From Nitrospinaceae bacterium (GTDB lineage Bacteria > Nitrospinota > Nitrospinia > Nitrospinales > Nitrospinaceae), in assembly GCA_029261535.1 (NCBI GenBank), contig JAJDBF010000029.1, positions 62,001 to 126,000 of the forward strand: DNA of 64,000 nucleotides. Reading direction: 5' to 3'. Shown in pieces: positions 33,626 through 42,316 of this stretch. Positions within the stretch are counted from its first letter, which is position 1. Each line of letters opens with the position of its first letter. Both the position numbers and the translations under genes were made by a program. The notes beneath the pieces are model-generated. The model ran no database searches and had not been told where the DNA came from. It saw nothing but the letters and a program-made list of their open reading frames with translations.

Positions 33626-36159
33626 CAGTTTTCATTCCTTTCCGGTTTCAAGGGTAACACAAACCGGAACGCACTTCCTTCGCCCAAGGTGCTCTCGACA
33701 GAAATAGTGCCTTGGTGGAGTTCCACCAGTTCTTTTGTGATGGCAAGGCCCAGCCCTGTTCCAGAGGCGGCCCGGGTGGTGGAGGCATCGACCTGACGAA
33801 AGACATCGAAAATATAGCGGAGGTCGTTTTCTTCAATACCGCAACCGGTATCCTCCACTTCAAAAAAGGCGTTGTTGTTTTCCTGCCGGACGCGCACGGT
33901 AATTTTTCCCTTATCGGTAAATTTGATGGCATTGCTCAACAGGTTAAAAATGATTTGCTTGAGTCGTACCTTATCGGCAAGAAGGTCGAAGTCCTCCACC
34001 TCGGAAAAGATGATCAGTCCTTTTTTTTGCGCGATCATCTGGCAGGCGGGGATCAGTTGGTCCATGAATTGCCGGATCGAAAATGCATCCAGGTTGAGGC
34101 CCATCTTGCCGGCTTCCACCTTCGAGAAATCGAGCAGGTCATCGATCAGGGCCAGCAGGTGTTTGCCAGAGCTGTCGATATCGCGGGCGATGCTGACGAC
34201 CTCATCCTGATCCGGCAGGTCTTCGGCGTTTAAAAGAAGCGGGGTACTGCCCAGCATGACGGTGAGCGGCGTTCTCAGTTCATGCGAAATGATACTTAAA
34301 AAATCCGATTTCAACCGGTTGGATTCTTCGGCTCTTCTGGCGGCGGCGATGAGTTGTTTTTCCACCCGCTTCTGTTCGGTCACATCGGTGCCGAACCCGA
34401 TGTTTTCCTCGAGTTGTCCCTGTTCGCCGAAACGCTGGATGTTGCTCCAGGAGACGATGCATTTTTCATTGTTGCGCGTGGTCAGCACCATTTCATGATT
34501 GAGGACGGGGCCTTTCTGCATGGCCTCGAACAACACTTTTGTCTGCTCGAAATCTTCCTCTGGAAGCACGGTGCGCCACCAGTTTTTGCCAATCAGATCT
34601 GCCGAATGGAAACCGGTTGTACGAACCACTGCCGGATTGACGAAGCGGGTGGTGCCATCGAGGCCGAGGCCCACCACGAGGGCCGGGGTGCGTTCGATGA
34701 TCCGCATGGTGTAGTCGCGTTCATTGAGCAGGGCATCTTCAAATCCTTTGCGTTGGGTGATGTCCCGCACCATGGCGGTGTAAAGAAATGGACGGTCGCC
34801 AGTTTCTGACCGATGGCCTTTCCGTCGCTCGGGAAATTTAATTTCACTGACGGCGAGGTCCACCGGAAAATGGGTCCCCTGTTTATTTTGTCCGGTTTCT
34901 TCCACCAGACGGCCCAGCAGACTGCCATCGCCGGACAATAAATTGGGTTTGATATCCCCGGTAGCGTCGCACAGGTTGGGAAATACATTGGACAAACAAC
35001 TGTTCAGCATTTCCTCGGCCGGGTAGCCAAAAATCTTTTCTGCCGCCGGATTAAAACTTGCGATCTTGCCGTCACGGTAAAAAGTGATGAGCCCTTCGAG
35101 GGAATTGTTGACGATGGAACGAATACGTTCTTCACTTGTTTGCAGGGCATCGAAGGTGCGCACGCGGTCGATGCCGAGAGAAATTTCATCGGCGGTGGTG
35201 GCCAGCGTGTGATGCCTGGCCTCACTCAGCTCCTTGTGCGAAAACACTTCCAGGATGCCGGTGACCCGTCTCTCCAGTACCAGTGGGTAGGCACCATAGC
35301 CCTGAATGCCTTCGCTGGATAACCAGTCGCGATAATCCAGAAGGTTGGGGTCTTGAGAGGCCTGGTGACTCAGGAAAGGTTTTTTACCGGAGGCGATTTT
35401 TCCCAGGGGGTCCTGCTCCATGTAACTTGCAGTAGTCGGAAGTTTGCTCGATAAACCGCTGGAAGCCTCAGCCTGAATCTCGAGAACATTTTCTCCCTGG
35501 TAGACAATCCAGACTCTTGCGAGGCAAAACCCAAGAAAGTGGCTGGTGATTTCCGCACACCGTGTCAGCACCTGACGCATGGACGCGCTTTCCACCAGAG
35601 CGTTGCCGATTTTGGCACTGAAGGCGGCGAGGGTCACGCGTTCGGCCAGCGCGGCTTCCGCCTGTTTGCGTACGGTGGCGTTTTCCCCGATACCCAGAAT
35701 TCCGATCACATCTCCCTGCTCGTTGAACCGCGGCGACAACGTCAGGCGTACCCAGAGTTTGTGCCCGTCCTTATGGAGTTCCTCGACCTCGCAAGTGATT
35801 CCCTTTTTCTCGTTGATGATGTGCGTCACCACTTCCTTGACCACTTCGTTAGTGTCGCCATCTTCAGGATAGAGGGTGGAAATTTTTTTCTTATTGATGA
35901 TCTCCTCTGCCGAATATCCGAGCATGTTTTCCGCGCCCTTGTTCCAGAGAAGAATGTTGCCCTTCAGATCAGTGATCATGATGGAGACTGCGGAAGGGCT
36001 TTCCACAATATTTTGCAGGGAGGTTATTTTGCTTCTCCCGCAACTTACTTTCTCCTGCAGTTCAGACACCTGTTGTTTCAGGAGATGGTTTTCCTGGCGC
36101 AGACGGTCGACCTCTCCGGTCATTTCCTGTTTGTCTTTGTTACTGGAACCAAGCGTCAT
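33625..36159 (-). CDS. Multi-PAS/GAF sensor histidine kinase
   Basis: The 844-residue product is soluble by appearance: no signal or transmembrane segment is seen. Order: short coiled coil (about 15-45), PAS (50-165, DLKGNILLWNKGAENMLGYS), GAF-like domain (190-340, around CAEITSHFLGFCLARVWIV), PAS (365-480, SFNPAAEKIFGYPAEEML), PAS (500-620, TRFVNPAVVRTTGF), dimerisation/phospho-acceptor domain with FLSIISHELRTPLTVML, and an HATPase domain with NLLSNAIKFTDKG, DTGCGIEEND and GTGLGLAITKEL. It probably senses an intracellular or diffusible signal. The cognate receiver overlaps its stop codon by one base. Confidence 0.95.
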   Translation of the reverse strand: MTLGSSNKDKQEMTGEVDRLRQENHLLKQQVSELQEKVSCGRSKITSLQNIVESPSAVSIMITDLKGNILLWNKGAENMLGYSAEEIINKKKISTLYPEDGDTNEVVKEVVTHIINEKKGITCEVEELHKDGHKLWVRLTLSPRFNEQGDVIGILGIGENATVRKQAEAALAERVTLAAFSAKIGNALVESASMRQVLTRCAEITSHFLGFCLARVWIVYQGENVLEIQAEASSGLSSKLPTTASYMEQDPLGKIASGKKPFLSHQASQDPNLLDYRDWLSSEGIQGYGAYPLVLERRVTGILEVFSHKELSEARHHTLATTADEISLGIDRVRTFDALQTSEERIRSIVNNSLEGLITFYRDGKIASFNPAAEKIFGYPAEEMLNSCLSNVFPNLCDATGDIKPNLLSGDGSLLGRLVEETGQNKQGTHFPVDLAVSEIKFPERRKGHRSETGDRPFLYTAMVRDITQRKGFEDALLNERDYTMRIIERTPALVVGLGLDGTTRFVNPAVVRTTGFHSADLIGKNWWRTVLPEEDFEQTKVLFEAMQKGPVLNHEMVLTTRNNEKCIVSWSNIQRFGEQGQLEENIGFGTDVTEQKRVEKQLIAAARRAEESNRLKSDFLSIISHELRTPLTVMLGSTPLLLNAEDLPDQDEVVSIARDIDSSGKHLLALIDDLLDFSKVEAGKMGLNLDAFSIRQFMDQLIPACQMIAQKKGLIIFSEVEDFDLLADKVRLKQIIFNLLSNAIKFTDKGKITVRVRQENNNAFFEVEDTGCGIEENDLRYIFDVFRQVDASTTRAASGTGLGLAITKELVELHQGTISVESTLGEGSAFRFVLPLKPERNEN

Positions 36160-36311
36160 TTGTTTTCCGCTGGATAAAAGTTATGGCTTGCTTCAACGGT
36201 CAGCCCTTCCGCTCTCTGCTCAGGAGTCGCAACATGTTTAGGTCTGTTCGTTTTCCTGTCTCATGATAGAATGCTCTGCATAAAAGGTCAAAACTCCAAA
36301 CACAATATGGC

Positions 36312-38150
36312 ATGAATGAAATTACGGTTCCCGCTGAGGGTCTTTTAGACAAATTATTGCCGTTTCCCAGAGAATGGTTGCATTCTGCGCCCGAAAAAGT
36401 GGAACAGGCTCTCAATGACCTTTCCATTGAGGATCAGGCCCGGTGTTTTTTGATGTATTCAGGTCTGGAGCGGCAGAAGCTGCTCCTGTTGTCTCACAAT
36501 GCCTTTGGTCTGGCGCAGATCCTGCCTGACGAAGAAATTTACCACACGGTCAAGGAAATCGGTCCGGTCGATGCGTATCCTCTGCTTTCCGTATTATCCC
36601 CCCCCCAAGTGCAGTTCTTTTTCGATATGGAATGGTGGGGTGGCGACAAGTTTCTACCGGAGCGCGCCTGGCAATGGTTCGAGTGGATGGACCATGCCAA
36701 TGACCAGCACATACTGGATTGGTTCGAGACCGAGGAATTTGAACAGAAAATCGTGTTCCTGCAGGCGTTCATCAAAGTGTACAAGCGTGATGATGCCACC
36801 GATCAATATGAAGGCGTAGGAGAGGCCCCGCCCTGGACCCCCGACGGGGTTTATGACCTGTTCTTTATAAATGACGATAGCTCGGGATTGTTCAAACGAA
36901 TCTTTATCGAGCTTTATAACAGCAACGCCCAATTGTTTCGCGCCCTGATGGAAGGCGTGCTCTGGTATCCCATCACACCCACCGTGGAAAAAGCCTATCA
37001 GTGGCGTTTGTCGCGCACGGCGGACCGGGGACTGCCCGACTTTGAAGAAGCCTTCTCCGTTTACAGCAAACTCGATGTACTCAGCCTGAGTGAGAATCCG
37101 CCGGCACCGGAAGATTTTGAGCCGGAGGCTGGAAGGCAGACGCTGGCACCCACCTTTCCTCTATTTGAAGCTGATCCGGCATCGTTTCTCGGGCAGTGTC
37201 TTGCCCGCTTAAAAGATATCAAAAGGTTTGATGCCCTCTGCTGGGAACTGGTGATGTTGGCCAACAAGGTGATCGTGGCGGACCAGCTGGACTTTGGCAG
37301 TTTGGAGGCCCGGCGTGACACGCTAAAAAAAGTTCTGGGCTATATCAATATCGGTCTTGAACTTGGTGCTGGGGGCGATCTGCAACTGGGAGAAAAAATT
37401 CTCAATCGAACCTGGATGCAGTCGCTTTTTCAGGTCGGTTACGCCGGGGTCATGCAACTCAAATGGGATGTGGAAACTTTGCTTCGTGACCACGGTCCGC
37501 TGGTCAAGCAAGTGCCGGGCCCGGTGGTGCAGGAGCACCTTGCCGCCATGATCGACCGGTTTCCGCGCATCGGGGTGCATCGTATGCCACAGGCTGTTCT
37601 TGAGGGTTTGGAGGGCGAGGAGGACGGGGATATCGATACGCCGGAAATTCACTGGCGGCATCTGGAATCGATGGCTGATTTACAGCGACTGCGCTATTTA
37701 CAAGGGCAGGTATTGTTCCGCGTGCGGTTTGTCAATATGGTGCTGGGACTTTCCATTCAGGATATCGAAGCGATGGCAGAGCGATCGCGTTTTCCAACGA
37801 CCCTTCAAGAACTGGATGCAGTGTGTTTAACCGTGACCGCGCTGGCGCATTACGCCATGTTTGGTCAGGTGGCTTGCGAGTCCCTTTCCGAGGAGGCGGC
37901 AAGCTCTTTTCTTCAAGTGATATTTTTACCCAGTCCCGTGCCGGGGGATCCGCGGGCTCTCAATGAAGATATTCTGGAGCCATTCCGTGCCCGGCTCGAA
38001 GAAATGCCGCTGGCCTGGACCGATGCTGACCGAGAGGAGATGGACCGCTTGATGAAAGAGGTGGAGGAAACCTTATATCAGCAGTTTGGCGGATTAAACG
38101 CGACGCTCCCCATTGAATGGCATTTCACCCGCGGTCTGTGCATCATTTAA
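36312..38150 (+). CDS. Large uncharacterised protein (DUF6178-like)
   Basis: I recognise this 612-residue protein only as probably belonging to a family of unknown function seen in Deltaproteobacteria-like genomes (DUF6178 from memory). It lacks a signal peptide and membrane helices. It is acidic and helix-rich, with segments such as LLPFPREWLHSAPEKVEQAL near the start, VLSPPQVQFFFDMEWWGGDK (about 95-115) and ALNEDILEPFRARLEEMPLAW near the end. There are no metal or nucleotide motifs that I can see. It is divergent from the histidine kinase gene (152 bases) and precedes a small gene and purH. Confidence 0.8.
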   Translation: MNEITVPAEGLLDKLLPFPREWLHSAPEKVEQALNDLSIEDQARCFLMYSGLERQKLLLLSHNAFGLAQILPDEEIYHTVKEIGPVDAYPLLSVLSPPQVQFFFDMEWWGGDKFLPERAWQWFEWMDHANDQHILDWFETEEFEQKIVFLQAFIKVYKRDDATDQYEGVGEAPPWTPDGVYDLFFINDDSSGLFKRIFIELYNSNAQLFRALMEGVLWYPITPTVEKAYQWRLSRTADRGLPDFEEAFSVYSKLDVLSLSENPPAPEDFEPEAGRQTLAPTFPLFEADPASFLGQCLARLKDIKRFDALCWELVMLANKVIVADQLDFGSLEARRDTLKKVLGYINIGLELGAGGDLQLGEKILNRTWMQSLFQVGYAGVMQLKWDVETLLRDHGPLVKQVPGPVVQEHLAAMIDRFPRIGVHRMPQAVLEGLEGEEDGDIDTPEIHWRHLESMADLQRLRYLQGQVLFRVRFVNMVLGLSIQDIEAMAERSRFPTTLQELDAVCLTVTALAHYAMFGQVACESLSEEAASSFLQVIFLPSPVPGDPRALNEDILEPFRARLEEMPLAWTDADREEMDRLMKEVEETLYQQFGGLNATLPIEWHFTRGLCII

Positions 38151-38289
38151 TTTTGCACAAGGCCGGGCTCTTGCCGGTTTTTTTTATATGTTCAAATGTC
38201 TAAAAAGAGTGTAAGATTTCGTCCTCTTCTAAAGAACAGAGCCAATAAATATTAGGGCACCGAATTTTATTCAAACTGGAAATCAAGTC

Positions 38290-38478
38290 ATGAGCGAAAC
38301 AGAAACCAACGAGGCGCAGGCCCCGCAAGAAGAGAAGAAGGAAACTGAAACTTCCGAAGATCCAGGTTTGCTGGAATCGGTTGGTTCCTTTCCGTGCTGG
38401 ATGTTAAAAATCATTGACACGGTCACCCCTGATATCCTGAGAACCAAAGAGCCTCCCAAAAAGAATTACCGCATCTGA
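38290..38478 (+). CDS. Small acidic protein upstream of purH
   Basis: A 62-residue product with a Glu/Thr-rich disordered first half (NEAQAPQEEKKETETSEDPG) and a short hydrophobic, possibly helical end (VGSFPCWMLKIIDTVTPDIL). No family is recognised. It lies 14 bases before purH on the same strand. Only a weak GGAAATCAAG-type ribosome site is seen. Proximity to purH and sensible codon use make it plausible but not certain. Confidence 0.55.
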   Translation: MSETETNEAQAPQEEKKETETSEDPGLLESVGSFPCWMLKIIDTVTPDILRTKEPPKKNYRI

Positions 38479-38492
38479 GTTCCCCAACCAAA

Positions 38493-40043
38493 ATGAAAAT
38501 CATTCAAAGAGCTTTAATCAGCGTTTCAGATAAAACCGGCATAGCGGATTTTGCCAAAGAACTGCATGCGCGTGGTGTCGAAATTTTGTCCACTGGCGGC
38601 ACTGCGGAATTGCTCAAGCAGGAAGGCATTCCGGTCCGGCAGGTGTCCGACTATACGGGCTTTCCGGAGATGATGGACGGTCGTATCAAGACCCTGCACC
38701 CGAAAGTACACGGTGGCATACTGGGTCGGCGTGATGTCGAGGCTCACATGCAGTCCATGCAGACCCACGGCATCAAGCCCATCGACATGGTGGTCATCAA
38801 TCTGTATCCGTTTGAAGCGACGATTGCCAAGCCCGGTTGTACCCTGGAAGATGCCATAGAAAATATCGACATCGGCGGTCCGGCGATGGTTCGTTCCTCC
38901 GCAAAAAATTACAACGATGTGACCATCGTCGTCGACCCTGCGGATTACGCCGTGGTATTGGAAGAGATGCAAGCGTCCGGCGGTGAGGTGAGCCTTGCCA
39001 CTCGCAAGCGACTCAGCCGCAGTGCCTTTTCTGCAACGGCCAAATACGATGCCATGATTTTCGGGTATCTGACATCGCTTGAAGAGGACGCTCCGGCTTT
39101 TCCGGAACAGTGGAGTCAGAGCCTGTCAAAGGTTCAGGAACTGCGTTACGGAGAGAATCCGCATCAGACTGCGGCACTTTACCGTGAAGCCAATCCGGCA
39201 CCCAACCGCATCGTCAATGCGCGTCAGTTGCAGGGCAAGGAGTTGTCGTTCAACAACTACATCGACATGAACGCCGCCTGGGAACTGGCCATCGAATTTT
39301 CTGAATCCTCGGCGGTTATCATCAAACACACCAACGCGTGCGGGGTGGCGGTCGGGCAGGATCAATTGTCAGCCTTTTTAAAAGCACGCGAAACCGATCC
39401 GGTGTCGGCCTTTGGTGGCGTGATGGCGTTCAACCGAACCGTAACGGTACAAACGGTGGAAGAGCTCCTCAAAAATTTTGTGGAAGTGATCGTGGCACCA
39501 GGATACGAACCCGAGGCACTGGAGTTGCTGGCGAAAAAGAAAAATATTCGCGCCATGGAAATGCCCGACACCCGTGCCGGTGCTGGCGAACAGGACATCA
39601 AAAAAATTGGCGGCGGATTGCTGATTCAGTCTGCTGACCGGTTAATTCTGGATCCTGACAAGTTAAAAGTGGTGACGGAGATACAACCGGATGAAGCGAT
39701 GCTTGCCACCTTGAAGTTTGCCTGGATTGTGGCGAAGCATGTGAAGTCCAATGCCATTGTGTATGCGCGCGATCAGGAAACGGTTGGAGTCGGTGCAGGG
39801 CAAATGAGCCGGGTGGATTCGGCGCGTCTCGCCGTCGAAAAAGCCAATAAGGAAGTCAAAGGATGCGTCATGGCCTCGGACGCATTTTTCCCGTTCAGGG
39901 ATTCCATCGACACCGCCGCAGAATCGGGTATTACCGCCATTATCCAGCCGGGGGGTTCTATCCGCGATCAGGAAGTCATCGACGCGGCCAATGAACACGG
40001 CATCGCGATGGTCTTCACCGGCATCCGCCACTTTAAGCATTAA
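38493..40043 (+). CDS. purH: Bifunctional AICAR formyltransferase / IMP cyclohydrolase
   Basis: Catalyses the last two steps of IMP synthesis. The 516-residue product is full length. The N-terminal cyclohydrolase part shows [30 protein letters not shown] and [16 protein letters not shown]; the C-terminal formyltransferase part shows [41 protein letters not shown] and [17 protein letters not shown]. It is followed directly by a palindromic repeat that may also terminate transcription. Confidence 0.98.
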   Translation: MKIIQRALISVSDKTGIADFAKELHARGVEILSTGGTAELLKQEGIPVRQVSDYTGFPEMMDGRIKTLHPKVHGGILGRRDVEAHMQSMQTHGIKPIDMVVINLYPFEATIAKPGCTLEDAIENIDIGGPAMVRSSAKNYNDVTIVVDPADYAVVLEEMQASGGEVSLATRKRLSRSAFSATAKYDAMIFGYLTSLEEDAPAFPEQWSQSLSKVQELRYGENPHQTAALYREANPAPNRIVNARQLQGKELSFNNYIDMNAAWELAIEFSESSAVIIKHTNACGVAVGQDQLSAFLKARETDPVSAFGGVMAFNRTVTVQTVEELLKNFVEVIVAPGYEPEALELLAKKKNIRAMEMPDTRAGAGEQDIKKIGGGLLIQSADRLILDPDKLKVVTEIQPDEAMLATLKFAWIVAKHVKSNAIVYARDQETVGVGAGQMSRVDSARLAVEKANKEVKGCVMASDAFFPFRDSIDTAAESGITAIIQPGGSIRDQEVIDAANEHGIAMVFTGIRHFKH

Positions 40044-40064
40044 GAACGGCGAGTAGCCGTTCTT
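40042..40064. repeat. REP-like palindrome after purH (copy 1)
   Basis: A perfect 9-bp stem, AAGAACGGC and GCCGTTCTT, with GAGTA loop, starting within the purH stop codon. Similar palindromes lie at 60224-60252, 61633-61654 and 63753-63780, with a half-copy near 40277-40299. It could double as a transcription-end structure, although no T-tract follows. Confidence 0.75.
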
Positions 40065-40404
40065 GAACAAACGCGAATAGTGCTCTTGACCTTGCGGGCG
40101 GCGGACGGACCTTACGCACGACTAGCGTAAAACAGAAAAATCCCGCATGTCATTCTGACAAACCCGAAGGGTGAGGAAGAATCTCGCCTTTACTTTTTGG
40201 GATTATACAATATTCCCCCTTCCCCTCGACAGGCTCAGGGCAGGCTCTGCACGGAGCACCCGCTGGTCAAACCTGTTCAAGAACACTACTCGCGTTCTGG
40301 AATTATCAGCATTTTTATGTGATTTCCCTTACGACTCGCCCCGTTTTTTCCGTTATGATATTAAGTGTAGACTCGGAAAAGTAGTTTTGGGAGGAGTTTG
40401 TGAT
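40065..40404. other. Mosaic of interspersed repeats between purH and the receiver gene
   Basis: This 340-base gap has no gene of its own. From left to right: a second partial palindrome with TTGCGGGCGGCGGAC-type sequence, repeat B copy 2 (40141-40217, with ATGTCATTCTGAC and AGAATCTCGCCTTT and a tail GATTATACAATATTCCCC), repeat C copy 2 (40222-40250), and a REP-like half-site TTCAAGAACACTACTCGCG (40277-40295). An open frame from 40171 runs through these repeats into the receiver gene and is an artefact upstream of 40405. GGAG at 40391-40395 is the receiver's ribosome site. Confidence 0.7.
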
Positions 40405-40848
40405 ATGCCCAGTCATCTGAAAGATTTTATTGTGGTGGAAGAAGATGACGGTCATTTCGATTCCTTTAGAACGGCGTTTGATTCTCTCGAAATTGAGAGT
40501 CGGTCCACCCGGGTGCAAAACCCCGCCGAGCTGTTGGTGCTTCTCGATCAACCCGACCATTCCGGTTTCTCCCTGTTCAACCCGCGCCTGATTTTTCTTG
40601 GCATGCCGCGTGACTCGAAACCCATGTGGGGTTTTCTTGAAATGCGAAAGCTACGGATTGATCTGAAAAGAATTCCGCTGGTGGTCATTGCCAATACGGA
40701 AATCGAGTCTGTAGAAGCACAAAAGCTTTATGATTACGGAGTCAATTCACTTGTTTTGAGGCCAAAGAGCCAGGCGGATTATGACCGATTGATAGTGACG
40801 ATGGGTCAATACTGGTTCGGGGTGGTGATGCTTCCTTCTGTTGAGTAG
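40405..40848 (+). CDS. Degenerate receiver-domain protein lacking the phospho-acceptor Asp
   Basis: The 147-residue product has the layout of a Rcp1/CheY-like receiver: FIVVEEDDGHFDSFRTAF corresponds to beta-1 with its acidic pair, RLIFLGMPRDSKPMWGFLEM to beta-3 and the following loop, PLVVIANTE to beta-4 and NSLVLRPKSQADYDRL to beta-5. The Asp normally ending beta-3 is absent (LGMPR in place of LDLNMPR), and the Lys of the K-P motif is Arg-Pro. It therefore cannot be phosphorylated in the usual way and probably acts as a binding domain. Start ATG 40405 is set by GGAG; upstream frame is repeat DNA. Confidence 0.75.
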   Translation: MPSHLKDFIVVEEDDGHFDSFRTAFDSLEIESRSTRVQNPAELLVLLDQPDHSGFSLFNPRLIFLGMPRDSKPMWGFLEMRKLRIDLKRIPLVVIANTEIESVEAQKLYDYGVNSLVLRPKSQADYDRLIVTMGQYWFGVVMLPSVE

Positions 40849-40887
40849 GCAGCGTGTAATTTTGATGCGGGTACCTTGTCCGAAGGG

Positions 40888-41697
40888 ATGGACGAGGTTT
40901 TGGAAAAGGCAATGAAACTTCCCAAAAATTTAAAAAAATATATAGAGTGGTCCTTTTACGCGACCCTGTTTTTTCTTGTGATTTCTGCGGGGGCCGGGGC
41001 CTATTACTGGACAACCTTTCAGTCCATGTTGACCGCGCTTGAAGCCAAGGACCCGGATCGATATCAGGAGATGGTCATCGCGTCCAAAGAGGTGGAGTTT
41101 CCGAAAGCGTGGGAACTTTTTAAAAAAATCGATGCGATGACTGATGTAGAGGTGGTTCTGCTTCGCCATGAAAAATGGAAAAAAAAGTGGGCCGACGATC
41201 CTGAGTTCAGAGACTCCCAACTCGAAGCACGATCCGATAGAAATGATGCCTTGAAGGCCGACCGGCTGGACGAATACGAAAGGAAAAGTGAACGATTGAT
41301 CGCCCTCCGGGTTAGCGACACGGTCAGCAGAAAAGAAGCCTGGCAAAAAAAATCCCCCTGGCAAAGAAGCGTTTTACTGAAAGAAAGTTGTCTGTATTTC
41401 CGGGAGCTGGAGCAGAGGCATTCTGTGGAGAGGCGACGCATGGATCGCCCGGCGCGGCAAGAAAGTTTTTTAACCGAACAACGCGCCACCGGCCTCACTG
41501 CGTCTGAGGAATGCGATCAATGGATTGTCCTTGGGCATTCTGAAAAAGAAGTGGCGCGTTCGCTCCACAATCTCCGGGGGTCCATGAACTATTATTTTTT
41601 TAAACGGATGAGTGACGCGCTTGGGTTGCCCGACAAGGCCCAGCACAGCCTCGAGAATCGTCTCGCCAAAATGACCCACGACTACGAATCTTATTGA
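40888..41697 (+). CDS. Membrane-anchored uncharacterised protein
   Basis: I do not recognise this protein of about 269 residues. It has one transmembrane segment near the N-terminus (YIEWSFYATLFFLVISAGAGAYYW, shortened here) and a long, very charged helical remainder (for example EKWKKKWADDPEFRDS and RSDRNDALKADRLDEYERK) that should lie on one side of the membrane as an extended helical or coiled-coil region. Candidate starts are TTG 40876, ATG 40888 and ATG 40912 (before MKLPKNLKKY); none has an ideal ribosome site. It lies 39 bases after the degenerate receiver gene and may be its partner. Confidence 0.65.
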   Translation: MDEVLEKAMKLPKNLKKYIEWSFYATLFFLVISAGAGAYYWTTFQSMLTALEAKDPDRYQEMVIASKEVEFPKAWELFKKIDAMTDVEVVLLRHEKWKKKWADDPEFRDSQLEARSDRNDALKADRLDEYERKSERLIALRVSDTVSRKEAWQKKSPWQRSVLLKESCLYFRELEQRHSVERRRMDRPARQESFLTEQRATGLTASEECDQWIVLGHSEKEVARSLHNLRGSMNYYFFKRMSDALGLPDKAQHSLENRLAKMTHDYESY

Positions 41698-41730
41698 TGC
41701 GCCAGTTGATTTAATGGGGCTTCAATTTAT

Positions 41731-41855
41731 TAGACAATTTCTATTCCGGCAACTCGCAGACCCTCTAAAACCAGGTTTGCTGTTTGTTGGCCCCTTCGAC
41801 AGGCTCAGGGCAGGCTCCGCGCCAGCACCTCGTGGCTATTTGAAAATTTTAGAGA
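41731..41855 (+). repeat. Interspersed repeat D (copy 2) interrupted by repeat C (copy 3)
   Basis: The left part (ATTCCGGCAACTCGCAGACC, then CTCTAAAACCAGGTTTG) and the right part (CTCGTGGCTATT through GAAAATTTTAGAGATG) match the uninterrupted unit at 28365-28440. Between them sit about 45-50 extra bases that include repeat C (41791-41820, CGACAGGCTCAGGGCAGG). Confidence 0.65.
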
Positions 41856-41860
41856 TGTCT

Positions 41861-42316
41861 TTAATTATTCAAATGAACCGATTTTGCTTCTTTAGCATTG
41901 GGCGGGTGAATGGCGGTGAGGAGTTGTTTGATCTCGTTGTTGGATTTGATCTCGGGCGGTTCGACCGGTTCCCCTTCTGCCAGCCGCACCAGTTTTCTTA
42001 AAGGGCGCACCACCAGATTGTAAGTATAAATTCCACCGATCACGGCAAACGCACTTCCCATCACTGCTATCCAGAGGATTTCTGACTCCAGCCGACCAAT
42101 GGCGGTGGTGAGCCGTTTCTGGACGAAGGCGAACTCTTCCCCGGTCAATCCCGGAGGCATCTTCTGTAGTAGAGTATTCACCTGCTCCAGTTGGATGGTC
42201 AGGAAAAACGCGAAATAGCCGAGGATCGAGATCACCAGAATCCAGCCCCACATCAGGGTGTTGATGATGCTCTTGCGTTCGCCCGGCAACTCTTCGCGAA
42301 AGATTCCAGTTTTCAC
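41861..42316 (-). CDS. Small membrane protein with a HAMP-like domain, no output domain
   Basis: A 151-residue protein with two transmembrane helices (about 19-41 and 81-103) flanking a short periplasmic loop, followed by a HAMP-like segment VVRPLRKLVRLAEGEP...NNEIKQLLTAI. HAMP domains normally relay signals to kinases, cyclases or chemoreceptor domains; here the protein ends after the HAMP. The GTG start at 42316 directly abuts the stop of the M48 peptidase gene (TAA at 42319-42317), so the two are in one operon. The function is unknown; it may modulate the peptidase. Confidence 0.75.
   Translation of the reverse strand: MKTGIFREELPGERKSIINTLMWGWILVISILGYFAFFLTIQLEQVNTLLQKMPPGLTGEEFAFVQKRLTTAIGRLESEILWIAVMGSAFAVIGGIYTYNLVVRPLRKLVRLAEGEPVEPPEIKSNNEIKQLLTAIHPPNAKEAKSVHLNN

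Noticed and set aside
40171..40404. N-terminal extension of the receiver-like protein
   Set aside because: The extension translates repeat C (DRLRAGSA) and other repeats; GGAG supports the ATG at 40405.
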